Source: Bacteroidales bacterium (GTDB taxonomy: Bacteria; Bacteroidota; Bacteroidia; Bacteroidales; Muribaculaceae). From it: a DNA stretch of 64,000 nucleotides. The stretch spans positions 1 through 64,000 of the forward strand of contig JAUNPQ010000001.1 in assembly GCA_030536615.1 (NCBI GenBank), read 5' to 3'. A program made the position numbers and the translations under genes. The notes below the pieces were generated by a model. It worked only from the letters and a program-made list of their open reading frames with translations. It had not been told where the DNA came from and did not search any database. Below are positions 1-8,369 of this stretch, one piece after another. How positions within the stretch are numbered: the stretch's first letter is position 1; the number at the start of each line of letters is the position of its first letter.

Positions 1-971
1 GTTGCTCCGGCCAGAACCTGTGCCACGGTGTAGGGATTGTTCTCCGTGCCGTCGCCAGTGCCTGTGGGCTGGTCAGGATTATCGGGATTGTCAGGATTAT
101 CTGGGTTTTCGGTGCCGTCAAAGCCAATGATGCCGGTGATGTCATTGAGGAGGATCTGCCAGTCTGTGCCGAAGTAGCTCAGGATGCCCACAACAGAGCC
201 TTTGCCTGAAGGAACAAGATCATTCTTGAATGAGGCATAGGCGCTTGTGCGGATGTTGATGCGGTTGCCCGCAGCATCTTTGGCATAGCGGTTGGTGGTC
301 TGTGAGCCGGCAAACGGCTGACCTGCATCCTCAAAAGTGAGATCGTCGAAACGGACCAGCTGGCTCTGCCATTTGATGAGGCCGGGAGCTGATGCCTTGG
401 CGGCGGTCACTTCCTCGATAGTGGTGGTGAGTGTGTCGCAGAGTTTTGCATTGGGGGCGCCGTTAGGTTCGGCTATGGCGTCAAAGTCGGCGCTCTCCAT
501 AAAGGTCATGGACGGTGCTCCGTTGTATACGCCTTCTGCGCCAAGCTGCATGAGGCTGTTGTAGCCGCCAATCTTCTGGTCTGTGACGTCAATGAGCACT
601 TCCTGACCGAAGTTGTATGATTTCTCGAGTTTGTTGGTGCGCACCGAGACGTTGAGGGCGCCGCTCTCGTCCTGAAGCACAATGCTGTTGTAGACGTTTC
701 CGGGGCCACTCTCGCTTATGACGCGGCCTTTGATGACGATGTGCTTGCCGGCGTCCTCGGAATTGCCGGTGATAGCCTCGAGTGTGCCGACAGTGGCCAC
801 ATAGTTGCGGTCGTTGTTCCAGTATTGGGTCTTAAGCTCTGCTATGGTCACGTTCGATTCCAGATCCGAGGTCGGGTAAACCATCGGCGGACGCTCAAAA
901 TTGTCGTTACATGACGACAATGCCACCACGCCCAGCATCGCTGCGGATATGTATGATAGTGTTTTTTTCAT
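1..971 (-). CDS. DUF5689 domain lipoprotein, C-terminus cut by window edge
   Basis: About 323 residues are visible, starting at 971 with a lipoprotein signal (basic MKK start, hydrophobic stretch, lipobox ending LSSC at residue 21). The body looks like the OB-fold DUF5689 family, followed by an Asp-Asn-Pro repeat linker encoded near 60-120 and then the beginning of a second small domain of the DUF6359 kind (motif NPYTVAQ). Proteins of this type are exported lipoproteins that accompany a TonB-dependent receptor. It lies 56 bp downstream of the receptor gene and is probably in the same operon. The biochemical role is unknown; in related loci the partner is sometimes a secreted nuclease or phosphatase, which would lie off the left edge. 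Confidence 0.75.
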   Translation of the reverse strand, partial: MKKTLSYISAAMLGVVALSSCNDNFERPPMVYPTSDLESNVTIAELKTQYWNNDRNYVATVGTLEAITGNSEDAGKHIVIKGRVISESGPGNVYNSIVLQDESGALNVSVRTNKLEKSYNFGQEVLIDVTDQKIGGYNSLMQLGAEGVYNGAPSMTFMESADFDAIAEPNGAPNAKLCDTLTTTIEEVTAAKASAPGLIKWQSQLVRFDDLTFEDAGQPFAGSQTTNRYAKDAAGNRINIRTSAYASFKNDLVPSGKGSVVGILSYFGTDWQILLNDITGIIGFDGTENPDNPDNPDNPDQPTGTGDGTENNPYTVAQVLAGA

Positions 972-1027
972 TTTCTTTGTTTTGATGTGTTGCATTAATA
1001 TATTAATGTGTCATATCCACATTCAGA

Positions 1028-3790
1028 TCAGAAACGTACGCCCACGTTCAGGAACACTTTGACGCCCTGGGCATAGCTGTACTTGTTGGGATAGGCGTTG
1101 CGGTCCCAGTTCTTGGTGTCAATACGTCCCTGCTGATAGGCATAGGTGCATATATCCTTGTTGTTGAGGATGTTGTTGATGTTGAGATTGAAGTTCATGG
1201 ATACTTTCCGGTTGATGTAGAGAAGTTTGCCTATCGATACATTGAGCGAGAAGGCGTTTTTCAGCTTGTCCTGACCGGAGAGTTCGTCAATCTTGGCCTG
1301 AAGGTCGGCGGGATCGGGGAATGACTGGTTCAATGTGGGCAGTGCCTCGTGGTAAGCCGGCGAGAGGTTGACATATGCATCGCCCATCCATGTGCCGTTT
1401 ACATTGAAGAACCAGTTCTTGGGAGCGGCCCAGTCAATACCAACGTTGAACACTGTCTGGGGTGTTGAGCCCATGTAGTAGTTCTTCAGGTAAACTGTCT
1501 GGGTTGTGTCCGCATACAGACCGTTCTCAAATGAACGTGTGCCCTGGGGGTTGTTCTTGTAGTTGTAGCGCGCGAATGTCCCGGCAAATGTTCCGGTTAT
1601 GGAAGGTGTGATCTTGTAGCTCATGCCAAGTTCAATACCTTTGTTGACTTTGCGTACGCCCTGCAGTGCATAGATGGCATAGGTTGAATAGCGGTCATCA
1701 TAGAAACCGGTGCGCTCAATGGCGTGTGAGATATCCACATAGTAGACACCGATATTACCGCGGAAACGGCGGTAGTTCCAGATATATGAGAGGTCGGCGG
1801 CGAAGTCACGCTCGTTCTCGACGCCGTTAACAACTGTGTTCTTGACGCGGGGAGCGATGAATACCTGGTCAGCCAGAGGAGCACGTGTGCCGTAGCTGAC
1901 GTGGCCTGAGAAGTAGTTGCGGCCATCAAGTTTGTAGGTGGCGCCCACTTTCACGCTGGCATTGTCAAAACGCTGTGTGGCGCTGTGTCCCTTTGAATTC
2001 TCGGGGGCACGTCCGTTGCGCATCTTACCATTGCGGAAATACTGTGTGTATGACATCTTGACGCCATAGTTCACGTCCCAGTGGCGGGCTGTGAATGTGT
2101 TCTGCAACCATGCGTCGGCACGCAGATAGTTGATGTCATAATCGTAGCCGAAACGGTCTCCTTTGGTGACGTGGCGGTTGGGATTGTCAAGATCATTCTG
2201 GAGGTTGTCCGGAGCAAGTGTGATGTCGCGGTCTGAGAACGGATCCACATCCAGCCAGTATTGTCCGCCCAGAAGGTCACGTACGGTCTTGTAGTATGAA
2301 CCTTTGGTGTAGTTGAAGCTGACACCGGCCTGAAGCTGGAAGTTGTCGTTCAGACGGTGGTTGACGTATGAGTTGAACAATGCCTGGAACTGGTTGGAGT
2401 GACGGTTCTCAAGTATATAGCTTGAGCCTTTCTGTTTGTCAGCCGGCAGTGTGAGGTTCTGCTCGTTGTTGAGGTAGTTTATCTGATAGAGGTTGTCCCA
2501 GTTGATCTGAGTGAAACTGGGGTTCTTTGAACGCCACAGGTTCAGGTAGAGCTGATATTCCTCGCTCTCCTTGTCATCGTCATAGTATGACGGCAGATAG
2601 CGATAGTAGGTGGGATTGGGGTCCAGTGCCTTGTAGTACTGGAGAGCTGACTGCTGGTAGTTGACCCAACGGGCGGCAACAGAGGTGTTGAGGGTGGTTT
2701 TCTGTCCTTTATACAGCCAGGTGAGCATCACGGTGGGGTCAAATGTGTTGACAATGCGCGAGGCACGTTTTTTGCCGTCCTGCCATCCCCAGTTGGGGTT
2801 GTAGAGGTTGGAGCCTACAAGGTCATATACTTCCTGATATGTGGCGCTGGCGCCGGCACGCTGTGTGGGGCCGCCGAATGCCGTAAGGGTCAGGGAGTTG
2901 GTTTTGTTGAGCTGTTTCTGCAGTGACAGGAACAGACCGCCTGAGTTGTAGAACGTTCCGTCAATGACACCTTCTTTTGCATAGCGGCCTATGCCGGCTA
3001 TTGTAAATGCCCATCCTTTGGCGTTCATGCCTGTTGAGTATGATGCCATGGCACGGAACATGTAGTTTGAGTTGGTGTAGGCTACAGATCCATTGAAGCC
3101 GGGAGCATATGTGTCAGTGATGGTGTTGTAGTTTGTGCCGCCGGCTATGCCTCCGAATCCGAATGAAGCGGCGTCAAGACCTATCGCTGTGGTTTTGTTG
3201 CGGAATGCACGGCTTGTCAGCCCGAGCAGCGATGAGAAATTGAAACGTCCGCGGATAGGATCGTTGAGGTCAATACCGTTCATGTACACATTCTGGTACT
3301 CGTTCTGCAGACCACGGAAGCGGAAATACATCGGACCGAAATTGTAGCTGGCCGTGTTGTAGAAGATGTTGTCATTGGCGCCGGTCAGGGCTGCGATGTT
3401 CTGGGAGTTGCCTTCCTCATCTTCCATCACCTGCTCGTCAAAAATTATGTCTTCTGCATCGCCGTAATAGTCAGTAGCGACATCGTTGGGAGTAAGTCTG
3501 ATTGTTCCAAGATTCACAGATTTTCCGGCAAGAGCGATTTCTTTGCTGTATGCCTCAAATCCGTCGCATGAAATGAGAAGCAGGTCAGATGTCCCGCCAT
3601 TTGCGCGGAGGCTGAAATCCCCCGAGAAATTAGTGCTGGCCGACAGACCGCTCTGTTGCAGTCTGACCGATGCCCCTGATACAGGAGCACCCGTTGAGCC
3701 ATTCACAACGACTCCGACAATGGTCGAAGTCTGCGCAACCATAGGCACAACAGCCGCCAGAAGCGCGAACAGGAATAGTTTTAGTCTCAT
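1028..3790 (-). CDS. TonB-dependent outer membrane receptor
   Basis: A 920-residue protein when started at the methionine at 3790, which begins a clean signal peptide (MRLKLFLFALLAAVVPMVAQ); the longer reading frame to 3835 adds 15 residues upstream of the signal and is less likely. After the signal comes a carboxypeptidase-D-like regulatory domain (about residues 22-105), then a plug with the motif RFRGLQNEYQNVYMNG, then a long beta-barrel ending in the aromatic terminal strand NVGVRF. It is not a typical SusC, and no SusD is next to it. It probably moves a ligand across the outer membrane with energy from TonB/ExbBD. The downstream DUF5689 lipoprotein is the likely surface partner. The substrate cannot be read from the sequence. 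Confidence 0.88.
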   Translation of the reverse strand: MRLKLFLFALLAAVVPMVAQTSTIVGVVVNGSTGAPVSGASVRLQQSGLSASTNFSGDFSLRANGGTSDLLLISCDGFEAYSKEIALAGKSVNLGTIRLTPNDVATDYYGDAEDIIFDEQVMEDEEGNSQNIAALTGANDNIFYNTASYNFGPMYFRFRGLQNEYQNVYMNGIDLNDPIRGRFNFSSLLGLTSRAFRNKTTAIGLDAASFGFGGIAGGTNYNTITDTYAPGFNGSVAYTNSNYMFRAMASYSTGMNAKGWAFTIAGIGRYAKEGVIDGTFYNSGGLFLSLQKQLNKTNSLTLTAFGGPTQRAGASATYQEVYDLVGSNLYNPNWGWQDGKKRASRIVNTFDPTVMLTWLYKGQKTTLNTSVAARWVNYQQSALQYYKALDPNPTYYRYLPSYYDDDKESEEYQLYLNLWRSKNPSFTQINWDNLYQINYLNNEQNLTLPADKQKGSSYILENRHSNQFQALFNSYVNHRLNDNFQLQAGVSFNYTKGSYYKTVRDLLGGQYWLDVDPFSDRDITLAPDNLQNDLDNPNRHVTKGDRFGYDYDINYLRADAWLQNTFTARHWDVNYGVKMSYTQYFRNGKMRNGRAPENSKGHSATQRFDNASVKVGATYKLDGRNYFSGHVSYGTRAPLADQVFIAPRVKNTVVNGVENERDFAADLSYIWNYRRFRGNIGVYYVDISHAIERTGFYDDRYSTYAIYALQGVRKVNKGIELGMSYKITPSITGTFAGTFARYNYKNNPQGTRSFENGLYADTTQTVYLKNYYMGSTPQTVFNVGIDWAAPKNWFFNVNGTWMGDAYVNLSPAYHEALPTLNQSFPDPADLQAKIDELSGQDKLKNAFSLNVSIGKLLYINRKVSMNFNLNINNILNNKDICTYAYQQGRIDTKNWDRNAYPNKYSYAQGVKVFLNVGVRF

Positions 3791-3887
3791 AGAGTTTTTT
3801 ATAATATTTTGGTAAAATAATGTTTTATGCAACATCTAAGTTGTTCATGGTCTACACTGCCCACGTATGCGGACAGTTTTGAACCTC

Positions 3888-3917
3888 CAAAGTTACAATA
3901 ATTTTTACAATTTCAAA
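3888..3917 (-). promoter_or_regulatory. Bacteroidota-type promoter for TonB receptor operon
   Basis: Read on the minus strand there is a -33 TTTG (3917-3914), an 18-base spacer and a -7 TAACTTTG (3895-3888). This fits the TTTG-N19-TAnnTTTG consensus of the Bacteroidota housekeeping sigma factor. The leader to the start at 3790 is about 90 bases. Confidence 0.7.
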
Positions 3918-3968
3918 ATTTTTAATGTTCAATCTGGCTTCATGCTGACGCTTTTGCTCAAAAAAAAT

Positions 3969-4000
3969 TTTGTAGGTCTCCGCATTAATCAATACCTTTG
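3969..4000 (+). promoter_or_regulatory. Bacteroidota-type promoter for alkaline phosphatase
   Basis: TTTG at 3969-3972, a 20-base spacer, and TACCTTTG at 3993-4000. It faces right and sits back to back with the promoter of the leftward receptor operon, in a 278-bp AT-rich divergent region. Confidence 0.7.
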
Positions 4001-4068
4001 CTGTGGATGCCGGTAGAGAGCATCCGCATTGTCCGTGCACTTACACACTCCAAATAAAACGCAACACC

Positions 4069-5475
4069 ATGAAATTAAGACATTTTTTTATTGCCGCCGC
4101 ACTTGCAGGCTGCCTGACAGCCCAGGGCGCCAAACCGCGCTATATATTTCTGTGCATCGGCGACGGAATGGGTCCCGGACCCGTCATGGCTGCCCAGAAC
4201 TATCTGCGTCTGGCTTCCTCCACTCCCGATGCCACCCTCAACATGCTCGCAATGCCTGTGTCATCACGGGCTCAGTCATGGTCGGCCTCATCGCCGGTCA
4301 CAGATTCTGCTGCGGCAGGCACAGCGCTGTCAACAGGCAGCAAGACCCGCAACGGAATGCTCGGCATGAATGCCGACACCGTGTCAGTGACCTCAATAGC
4401 ACGGCAGCTCAAGGATGAAGGGTACGGAATTGGCATAGTCACAAACTGTGCTGCCGACGATGCTACTCCAGGCGCTTTTTATGCACATGTTCCCAACCGC
4501 TCCATGTACTATGAGATTGGACGCGACGCTGCCTCAGCCGGCTATGATTTTCTGGCCGGAGCGCATATGCGCGGCGTGACAGATAAAAAGGGTGACAGCA
4601 CTGACCTGTATGCGGTCATTGAACAGTCAGGCATAAAGATTCTGCAGGGTGCAAAGGGCGCGGAAAATGTTTACTCCACAACCTCAGACAAAATACTCCT
4701 CATAAACCCCGACGGATATGGTGACAGCAATGAGATGGGCTATGCCATAGACGGAGCTGATGCTGACACCGTTGGTCTCTCACTGGCAATGGTTACAAAG
4801 GCATGTCTTTACCATCTGGAACGCAATTCGCCCGACAAGTATTTTGTTATGATTGAAGACGGTCTCATTGACCATTCCCTGCATGGTAATGACGGAGGCA
4901 CCGCAATAGCCCAGATTCTGAGTTTTGACCGGGTCATAGGTCAGGCATTGGAAGTGTACGCACGTCATCCTGAGGAAACGCTCATCATTGTCACTGCCGA
5001 CCACGATACCGGCGGTCTCACCAACGGCTGCAAAGCTACCGGTTACAACGCCTATTATCAGAATGTGAACTCCCAGAAGATTTCAAAGGGCGCTTTCTCG
5101 GACATGTGCACATCCATGCTGAAAAACAACACTGAGATCACCTGGCCGCAGATGCAGGGCATTCTTGCCGAGAAACTTGGCATAGGCACGTCCGTCAAAA
5201 TCTCCGAGGAGCAGCAGCGGAGGCTTGAGGATGCTTTCCGCGAGACATTTATGGAGCGCACGGCCAAAGACGAGAAGGGACTCTACAAGGTCAGCAATGC
5301 TTTTGCGGCCACAGTGTTCAATGTGTTCAACGATGCCACCGGACTGGGATTCACCACGCCTAACCATACCGGCAATTTTGTGCCCGTCTTTGCTATTGGT
5401 GCCGGTGCTGACCGTTTCACGGGTACACTCAACAACACAGACATTCCGCGTATAATCCGCGAACTCACCAAGTAA
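4069..5475 (+). CDS. Alkaline phosphatase
   Basis: 468 residues from the methionine at 4069, which begins a signal peptide (MKLRHFFIAAALAGCLTAQGA). The frame is open back to 4003 but that part carries no signal. Family hallmarks are all present: the metal-binding GDGMG near the N-terminus, the phosphorylated serine in VTDSAAAGTA (S80), the metal motif EDGLIDHSLHGND, the metal motif TADHDTGG, and a C-terminal histidine in TPNHTGNFVP. It should hydrolyse phosphomonoesters in the periplasm using two zinc ions and magnesium. It has its own promoter and ends at a shared terminator facing the FKBP gene. Length is normal for the bacterial family. Confidence 0.93.
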   Translation: MKLRHFFIAAALAGCLTAQGAKPRYIFLCIGDGMGPGPVMAAQNYLRLASSTPDATLNMLAMPVSSRAQSWSASSPVTDSAAAGTALSTGSKTRNGMLGMNADTVSVTSIARQLKDEGYGIGIVTNCAADDATPGAFYAHVPNRSMYYEIGRDAASAGYDFLAGAHMRGVTDKKGDSTDLYAVIEQSGIKILQGAKGAENVYSTTSDKILLINPDGYGDSNEMGYAIDGADADTVGLSLAMVTKACLYHLERNSPDKYFVMIEDGLIDHSLHGNDGGTAIAQILSFDRVIGQALEVYARHPEETLIIVTADHDTGGLTNGCKATGYNAYYQNVNSQKISKGAFSDMCTSMLKNNTEITWPQMQGILAEKLGIGTSVKISEEQQRRLEDAFRETFMERTAKDEKGLYKVSNAFAATVFNVFNDATGLGFTTPNHTGNFVPVFAIGAGADRFTGTLNNTDIPRIIRELTK

Positions 5476-5525
5476 CCGTTCGGCTATAAGAGGGTGGTTG
5501 TCAGCAGACGCCCTTTAGGCATAAA

Positions 5526-5560
5526 AAGAGGAGCCTCACATCGGAGGCCCCTCTTTTTTT
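5526..5560. terminator. Bidirectional rho-independent terminator
   Basis: A 12-bp stem (5526-5537 with 5544-5555, one mismatch) with a 6-base loop is flanked by a T-run on the right and an A-run on the left. It can therefore stop both the rightward phosphatase and the leftward FKBP transcript. Confidence 0.85.
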
Positions 5561-5577
5561 GTGCTTGTTGGGATTTC

Positions 5578-6510
5578 TTATTTTGTGGCCGGCTGTGCGG
5601 TTGGAGCGGGAGTGTCGGTTTCCGGAAGCACCTCCATATCAAACACAAGCATCTCCATCGGGCCTATCCCGACCTGAGGAATGCCATTTGCACCATAGGC
5701 AAGTTTGCCGGGAATGTAGAATGTGCCTGAAGCACCCGGTGAAAGAAGTTCAAGAATCTCGTTCATTCCTTCAATCATGCCGGTGCCTAATGAGAACGTG
5801 GCGTCATCGCTGCTGTCAAACACCTCGCCGTTGATGTGACGGCCCGTATATTTCACCTTGATGCGCTGATTCTCTCCGAATTTCTCTCCGGTACCCGGAT
5901 TGGTGAGCACATAGGCAAGGCCGCTTCGGGTTTTCTTGATGGCGGGGTTCTCCTTCATTTGTTTGTCAAGGAATGCCTCAGCGGTCTTTACGTTCTTCAC
6001 TGCCTCGGGCGATTTTGCTTTCCGCGCTTCCTCGCGGGCCTGGTTTGCCTTCTGGACATCCCCCATAAGACGCTGGTAAATGTTTGCCGCATCGTTGCGC
6101 ACGCTGTCAGGAACACTGTCGGCAAGAATGTATTTGCTGACAGCATCAAGAACTTTCTTGCGGTCAACACGCACGCCCTGCTTTTTCATCTCGTTCATGT
6201 CCTGGTTGAGGCGCATGGCCGTGTTCATGCCGGCTATGTAGGCATCGCTGTGCTCCTTTTTCAGCACCGCCTCAATGCCGCGCACAAATTCCTTGCGGTC
6301 ATAGCCCTCGCCGCTCTCACGGGCATAATAGGTCAGCTCGCCATTTATGTAGCTACCGGCCATAACGCCGTAATATTCAGAGATTGAATCTGAAACTTCC
6401 ACGGAGGCAAGTGTGTCGTTGGCCTGGGAATCTTTGTCGCCATTGCCGCACGATGTCATAGCAAAGCCTGATGCCATAAGGGCACACAGGCAATAAACTT
6501 TTGTTTTCAT
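5578..6510 (-). CDS. FKBP-type peptidyl-prolyl cis-trans isomerase, lipoprotein
   Basis: 310 residues from 6510, the methionine that begins a lipoprotein signal with lipobox ending MTSC. An N-terminal FKBP-N helical domain (about residues 45-185, many charged helices) is followed by an FKBP-C catalytic domain with the characteristic motifs VKYTGRHINGEVFDSS, LLSPGASGTFYIPGKLAYG and VFDMEVL. A short Thr/Pro/Ala tail ends the protein. It should assist folding of exported proteins in the periplasm, like FkpA/Mip. It converges on the alkaline phosphatase across a shared terminator. Confidence 0.9.
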   Translation of the reverse strand: MKTKVYCLCALMASGFAMTSCGNGDKDSQANDTLASVEVSDSISEYYGVMAGSYINGELTYYARESGEGYDRKEFVRGIEAVLKKEHSDAYIAGMNTAMRLNQDMNEMKKQGVRVDRKKVLDAVSKYILADSVPDSVRNDAANIYQRLMGDVQKANQAREEARKAKSPEAVKNVKTAEAFLDKQMKENPAIKKTRSGLAYVLTNPGTGEKFGENQRIKVKYTGRHINGEVFDSSDDATFSLGTGMIEGMNEILELLSPGASGTFYIPGKLAYGANGIPQVGIGPMEMLVFDMEVLPETDTPAPTAQPATK

Positions 6511-6675
6511 CTTTATTGTTATGGTTTTGTTTTGACTTATGTCCGGGTGCAAAATTAAGCAATCTTTCGCCTATAACACTCCTTTTTACGCCATCTGCAG
6601 TATCTATTTTTTATTTTTTAATACTTGCGACTGTTTTTTTCGCAGTATAACATATTATAAATGCTTAGAAATGTG

Positions 6676-6683
6676 TAATTTTG
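6676..6683 (+). promoter_or_regulatory. -7 promoter element upstream of upp
   Basis: TAATTTTG fits TAnnTTTG and lies 46 bases before the upp start. There is no exact TTTG at the -33 distance, so the call is weaker than for the other promoters in the window. Confidence 0.45.
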
Positions 6684-6729
6684 CACGATATTGTTATTGT
6701 CTAAACATTTTTCAGAACAATAAGCACCG

Positions 6730-7383
6730 ATGGACATAATAAATTTTGCCAGCCAGAATTCAGTGATGAGCCAGTATCTGGCAGAGATGCGTGATGTCAC
6801 CATCCAGAATGACCCCATGAGATTCCGCCGCAATCTGGAACGTATGGGACAGATCATGGCCTATGAGATTTCCAAGACACTCCATTACAAGGAAGTGGAC
6901 ATCCAGACCCCGCTGGCAAACTGCAAAAGCCCCGTGCTCGATGACAAAGTGGTTCTCGCAACCATCTTCCGGGCCGGGGTTCCTTTTCATCAGGGATTCC
7001 TGTCATATTTTGACAACGCCGAGAACGCCTTTGTGTCAGCCTACCGCAAATTCAAGGAAAAAGAGAATCTTGAGGTCCTCATTGAGTATCTTGCATCGCC
7101 ATGCCTTGATGACAAGACCCTTGTGCTTGCTGATCCCATGCTTGCCACAGGAGCCTCGATGGAGCTGAGCTACCGCGCTCTTCTCACCAAGGGCACTCCG
7201 GCACGCATTCACGTGGCATCAGTCATAGCATCGCAGAAGGCTGTTGACTATATAGCCGAGCATTTCCCCGCCGACAAAACCACCATATGGGTCGGTGCGA
7301 TAGACCCGGAAATAAACGCCCACAGCTACATTGTTCCCGGTCTGGGCGATGCCGGAGACCTTGCCTACGGCACCAAAGACTGA
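6730..7383 (+). CDS. upp: Uracil phosphoribosyltransferase
   Basis: 217 residues. It catalyses uracil + PRPP to UMP + pyrophosphate in pyrimidine salvage. The PRPP-binding loop is visible as DPMLATGASM and the C-terminal uracil-binding signature as PGLGDAGDLAYGTKD, preceded by VGAIDPEIN. Length matches the family. It is transcribed alone, with a -7 element upstream. Cytidine deaminase (59552-60025), another pyrimidine-salvage enzyme, is far away in the same window. Confidence 0.95.
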   Translation: MDIINFASQNSVMSQYLAEMRDVTIQNDPMRFRRNLERMGQIMAYEISKTLHYKEVDIQTPLANCKSPVLDDKVVLATIFRAGVPFHQGFLSYFDNAENAFVSAYRKFKEKENLEVLIEYLASPCLDDKTLVLADPMLATGASMELSYRALLTKGTPARIHVASVIASQKAVDYIAEHFPADKTTIWVGAIDPEINAHSYIVPGLGDAGDLAYGTKD

Positions 7384-7701
7384 GCGTAAAACATTCTCTG
7401 AGCGGGCAAGCTCTGTCTCCCGCGTTCTTAAAGGCCCGTATTCATGATCCCGGCATTGCGTCGGGGTTGTCCTTGATTTCCCACTCCGCGGCTGCGACTC
7501 CTGATTTATTTTCACGGAGGCTCTGAAGTTTAGGATTGGCCGGCATCAATATGGAAGCGGACACATCTTTTATATATGTTTTATATATGGACATTTTATT
7601 GCCATGGCAGTCTGATTCCGTAAAACAGATGCATATTTGATGATATCAAGGCGATAAATAGAGTTAAAAATAATTAAATAAGGCCATTTGGGCGTTATTA
7701 T
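7384..7701. other. Intergenic stretch without recognised gene
   Basis: About 320 bases between upp and the tRNA-Glu/rpsT promoter. The left half is GC-rich with short imperfect inverted repeats (GCGGG/CCCGC near 7400-7435) that lack a T-run. The right half is AT-rich. I see no open frame with a convincing start, and no RNA family I recognise. Confidence 0.5.
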
Positions 7702-7732
7702 TTTGCAGGTCGGCAAAATGTGCGTATATTTG
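7702..7732 (+). promoter_or_regulatory. Promoter for tRNA-Glu / rpsT
   Basis: TTTG at 7702-7705, a 19-base spacer, and TATATTTG at 7725-7732 match the Bacteroidota consensus. The tRNA begins about 45 bases downstream. Confidence 0.75.
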
Positions 7733-7777
7733 CACTCGCTTTTAAGACAGCCCTTAAAATGCTCTGCAATAAAAGCC

Positions 7778-7852
7778 GGCCCATTCGTCTATCGGCTAGG
7801 ACGCAAGATTTTCATTCTTGAAAGAGGAGTTCGATTCTCCTATGGGCTACCA
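7778..7852 (+). tRNA. tRNA-Glu (UUC), copy 1
   Basis: 75 bases including an encoded CCA. Acceptor GGCCCAT pairs with ATGGGCT (with a G-U first pair). The anticodon stem CAAGA/TCTTG closes a loop with anticodon TTC, and the T-arm contains GTTCGATTC. The same 75 bases occur again at 8240-8314. Confidence 0.95.
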
Positions 7853-7893
7853 TATAACAGAATTATTTTTCTAAAAAGCATTTTTCCACAACA

Positions 7894-8151
7894 ATGGCAA
7901 ACCACGATTCGTCAAAGAAAAGAATACGTCAGATAAAAGCTCGCAGAGAGCACAACCGCTACTATGCCAAGACCGCCCGTAACGCCGTGCGCAGTCTCCG
8001 CAAGATGACAGACAAGGCAGAAGCCGCTGCACGTCTGGTAGTTGTGACAGCCATGCTTGACCGTCTGGCCTCAAAAAAAGCCATCAGCAAGAACAAAGCC
8101 GCCAACCTCAAGAGCAAACTGGCGCGCTACGTCAACAAACTGGCTGCCTGA
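7894..8151 (+). CDS. rpsT: 30S ribosomal protein S20
   Basis: 85 residues, strongly basic and helical, with the conserved start [13 protein letters not shown] and the family pattern [17 protein letters not shown]. It binds 16S rRNA in the small subunit. Length is typical. It lies 41 bases after one tRNA-Glu and 88 bases before an identical one, so all three are probably transcribed together from the promoter at 7702. Confidence 0.96.
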   Translation: MANHDSSKKRIRQIKARREHNRYYAKTARNAVRSLRKMTDKAEAAARLVVVTAMLDRLASKKAISKNKAANLKSKLARYVNKLAA

Positions 8152-8239
8152 TTTCCATTCAGGCCCACATCAAAAGAAAAACAGCCTCAGCGGCCTACGG
8201 GCATCACAGCCATGAAGGAGCAGGCAGAGGCATGAACGT

Positions 8240-8314
8240 GGCCCATTCGTCTATCGGCTAGGACGCAAGATTTTCATTCTTGAAAGAGGAGTTCGATTCT
8301 CCTATGGGCTACCA
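8240..8314 (+). tRNA. tRNA-Glu (UUC), copy 2
   Basis: Identical over 75 bases to the copy at 7778-7852, including the encoded CCA. It is placed between rpsT and the signal peptidase gene. No separate promoter is evident, so read-through from upstream is likely. Confidence 0.95.
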
Positions 8315-8369
8315 ATCCTGAAACGCCATCCCCACTACTCCGGGCATGGCGTTTTATCTTAGAGAAATC

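Noticed and set aside
60..125. Short tandem repeat that at first looked like a CRISPR or satellite repeat
   Set aside because: It encodes an in-frame Asp-Asn-Pro linker of the lipoprotein, so it is coding low-complexity sequence.
7384..7701. Possible small RNA between upp and tRNA-Glu
   Set aside because: Only weak, imperfect repeats and no promoter-terminator pair around them.
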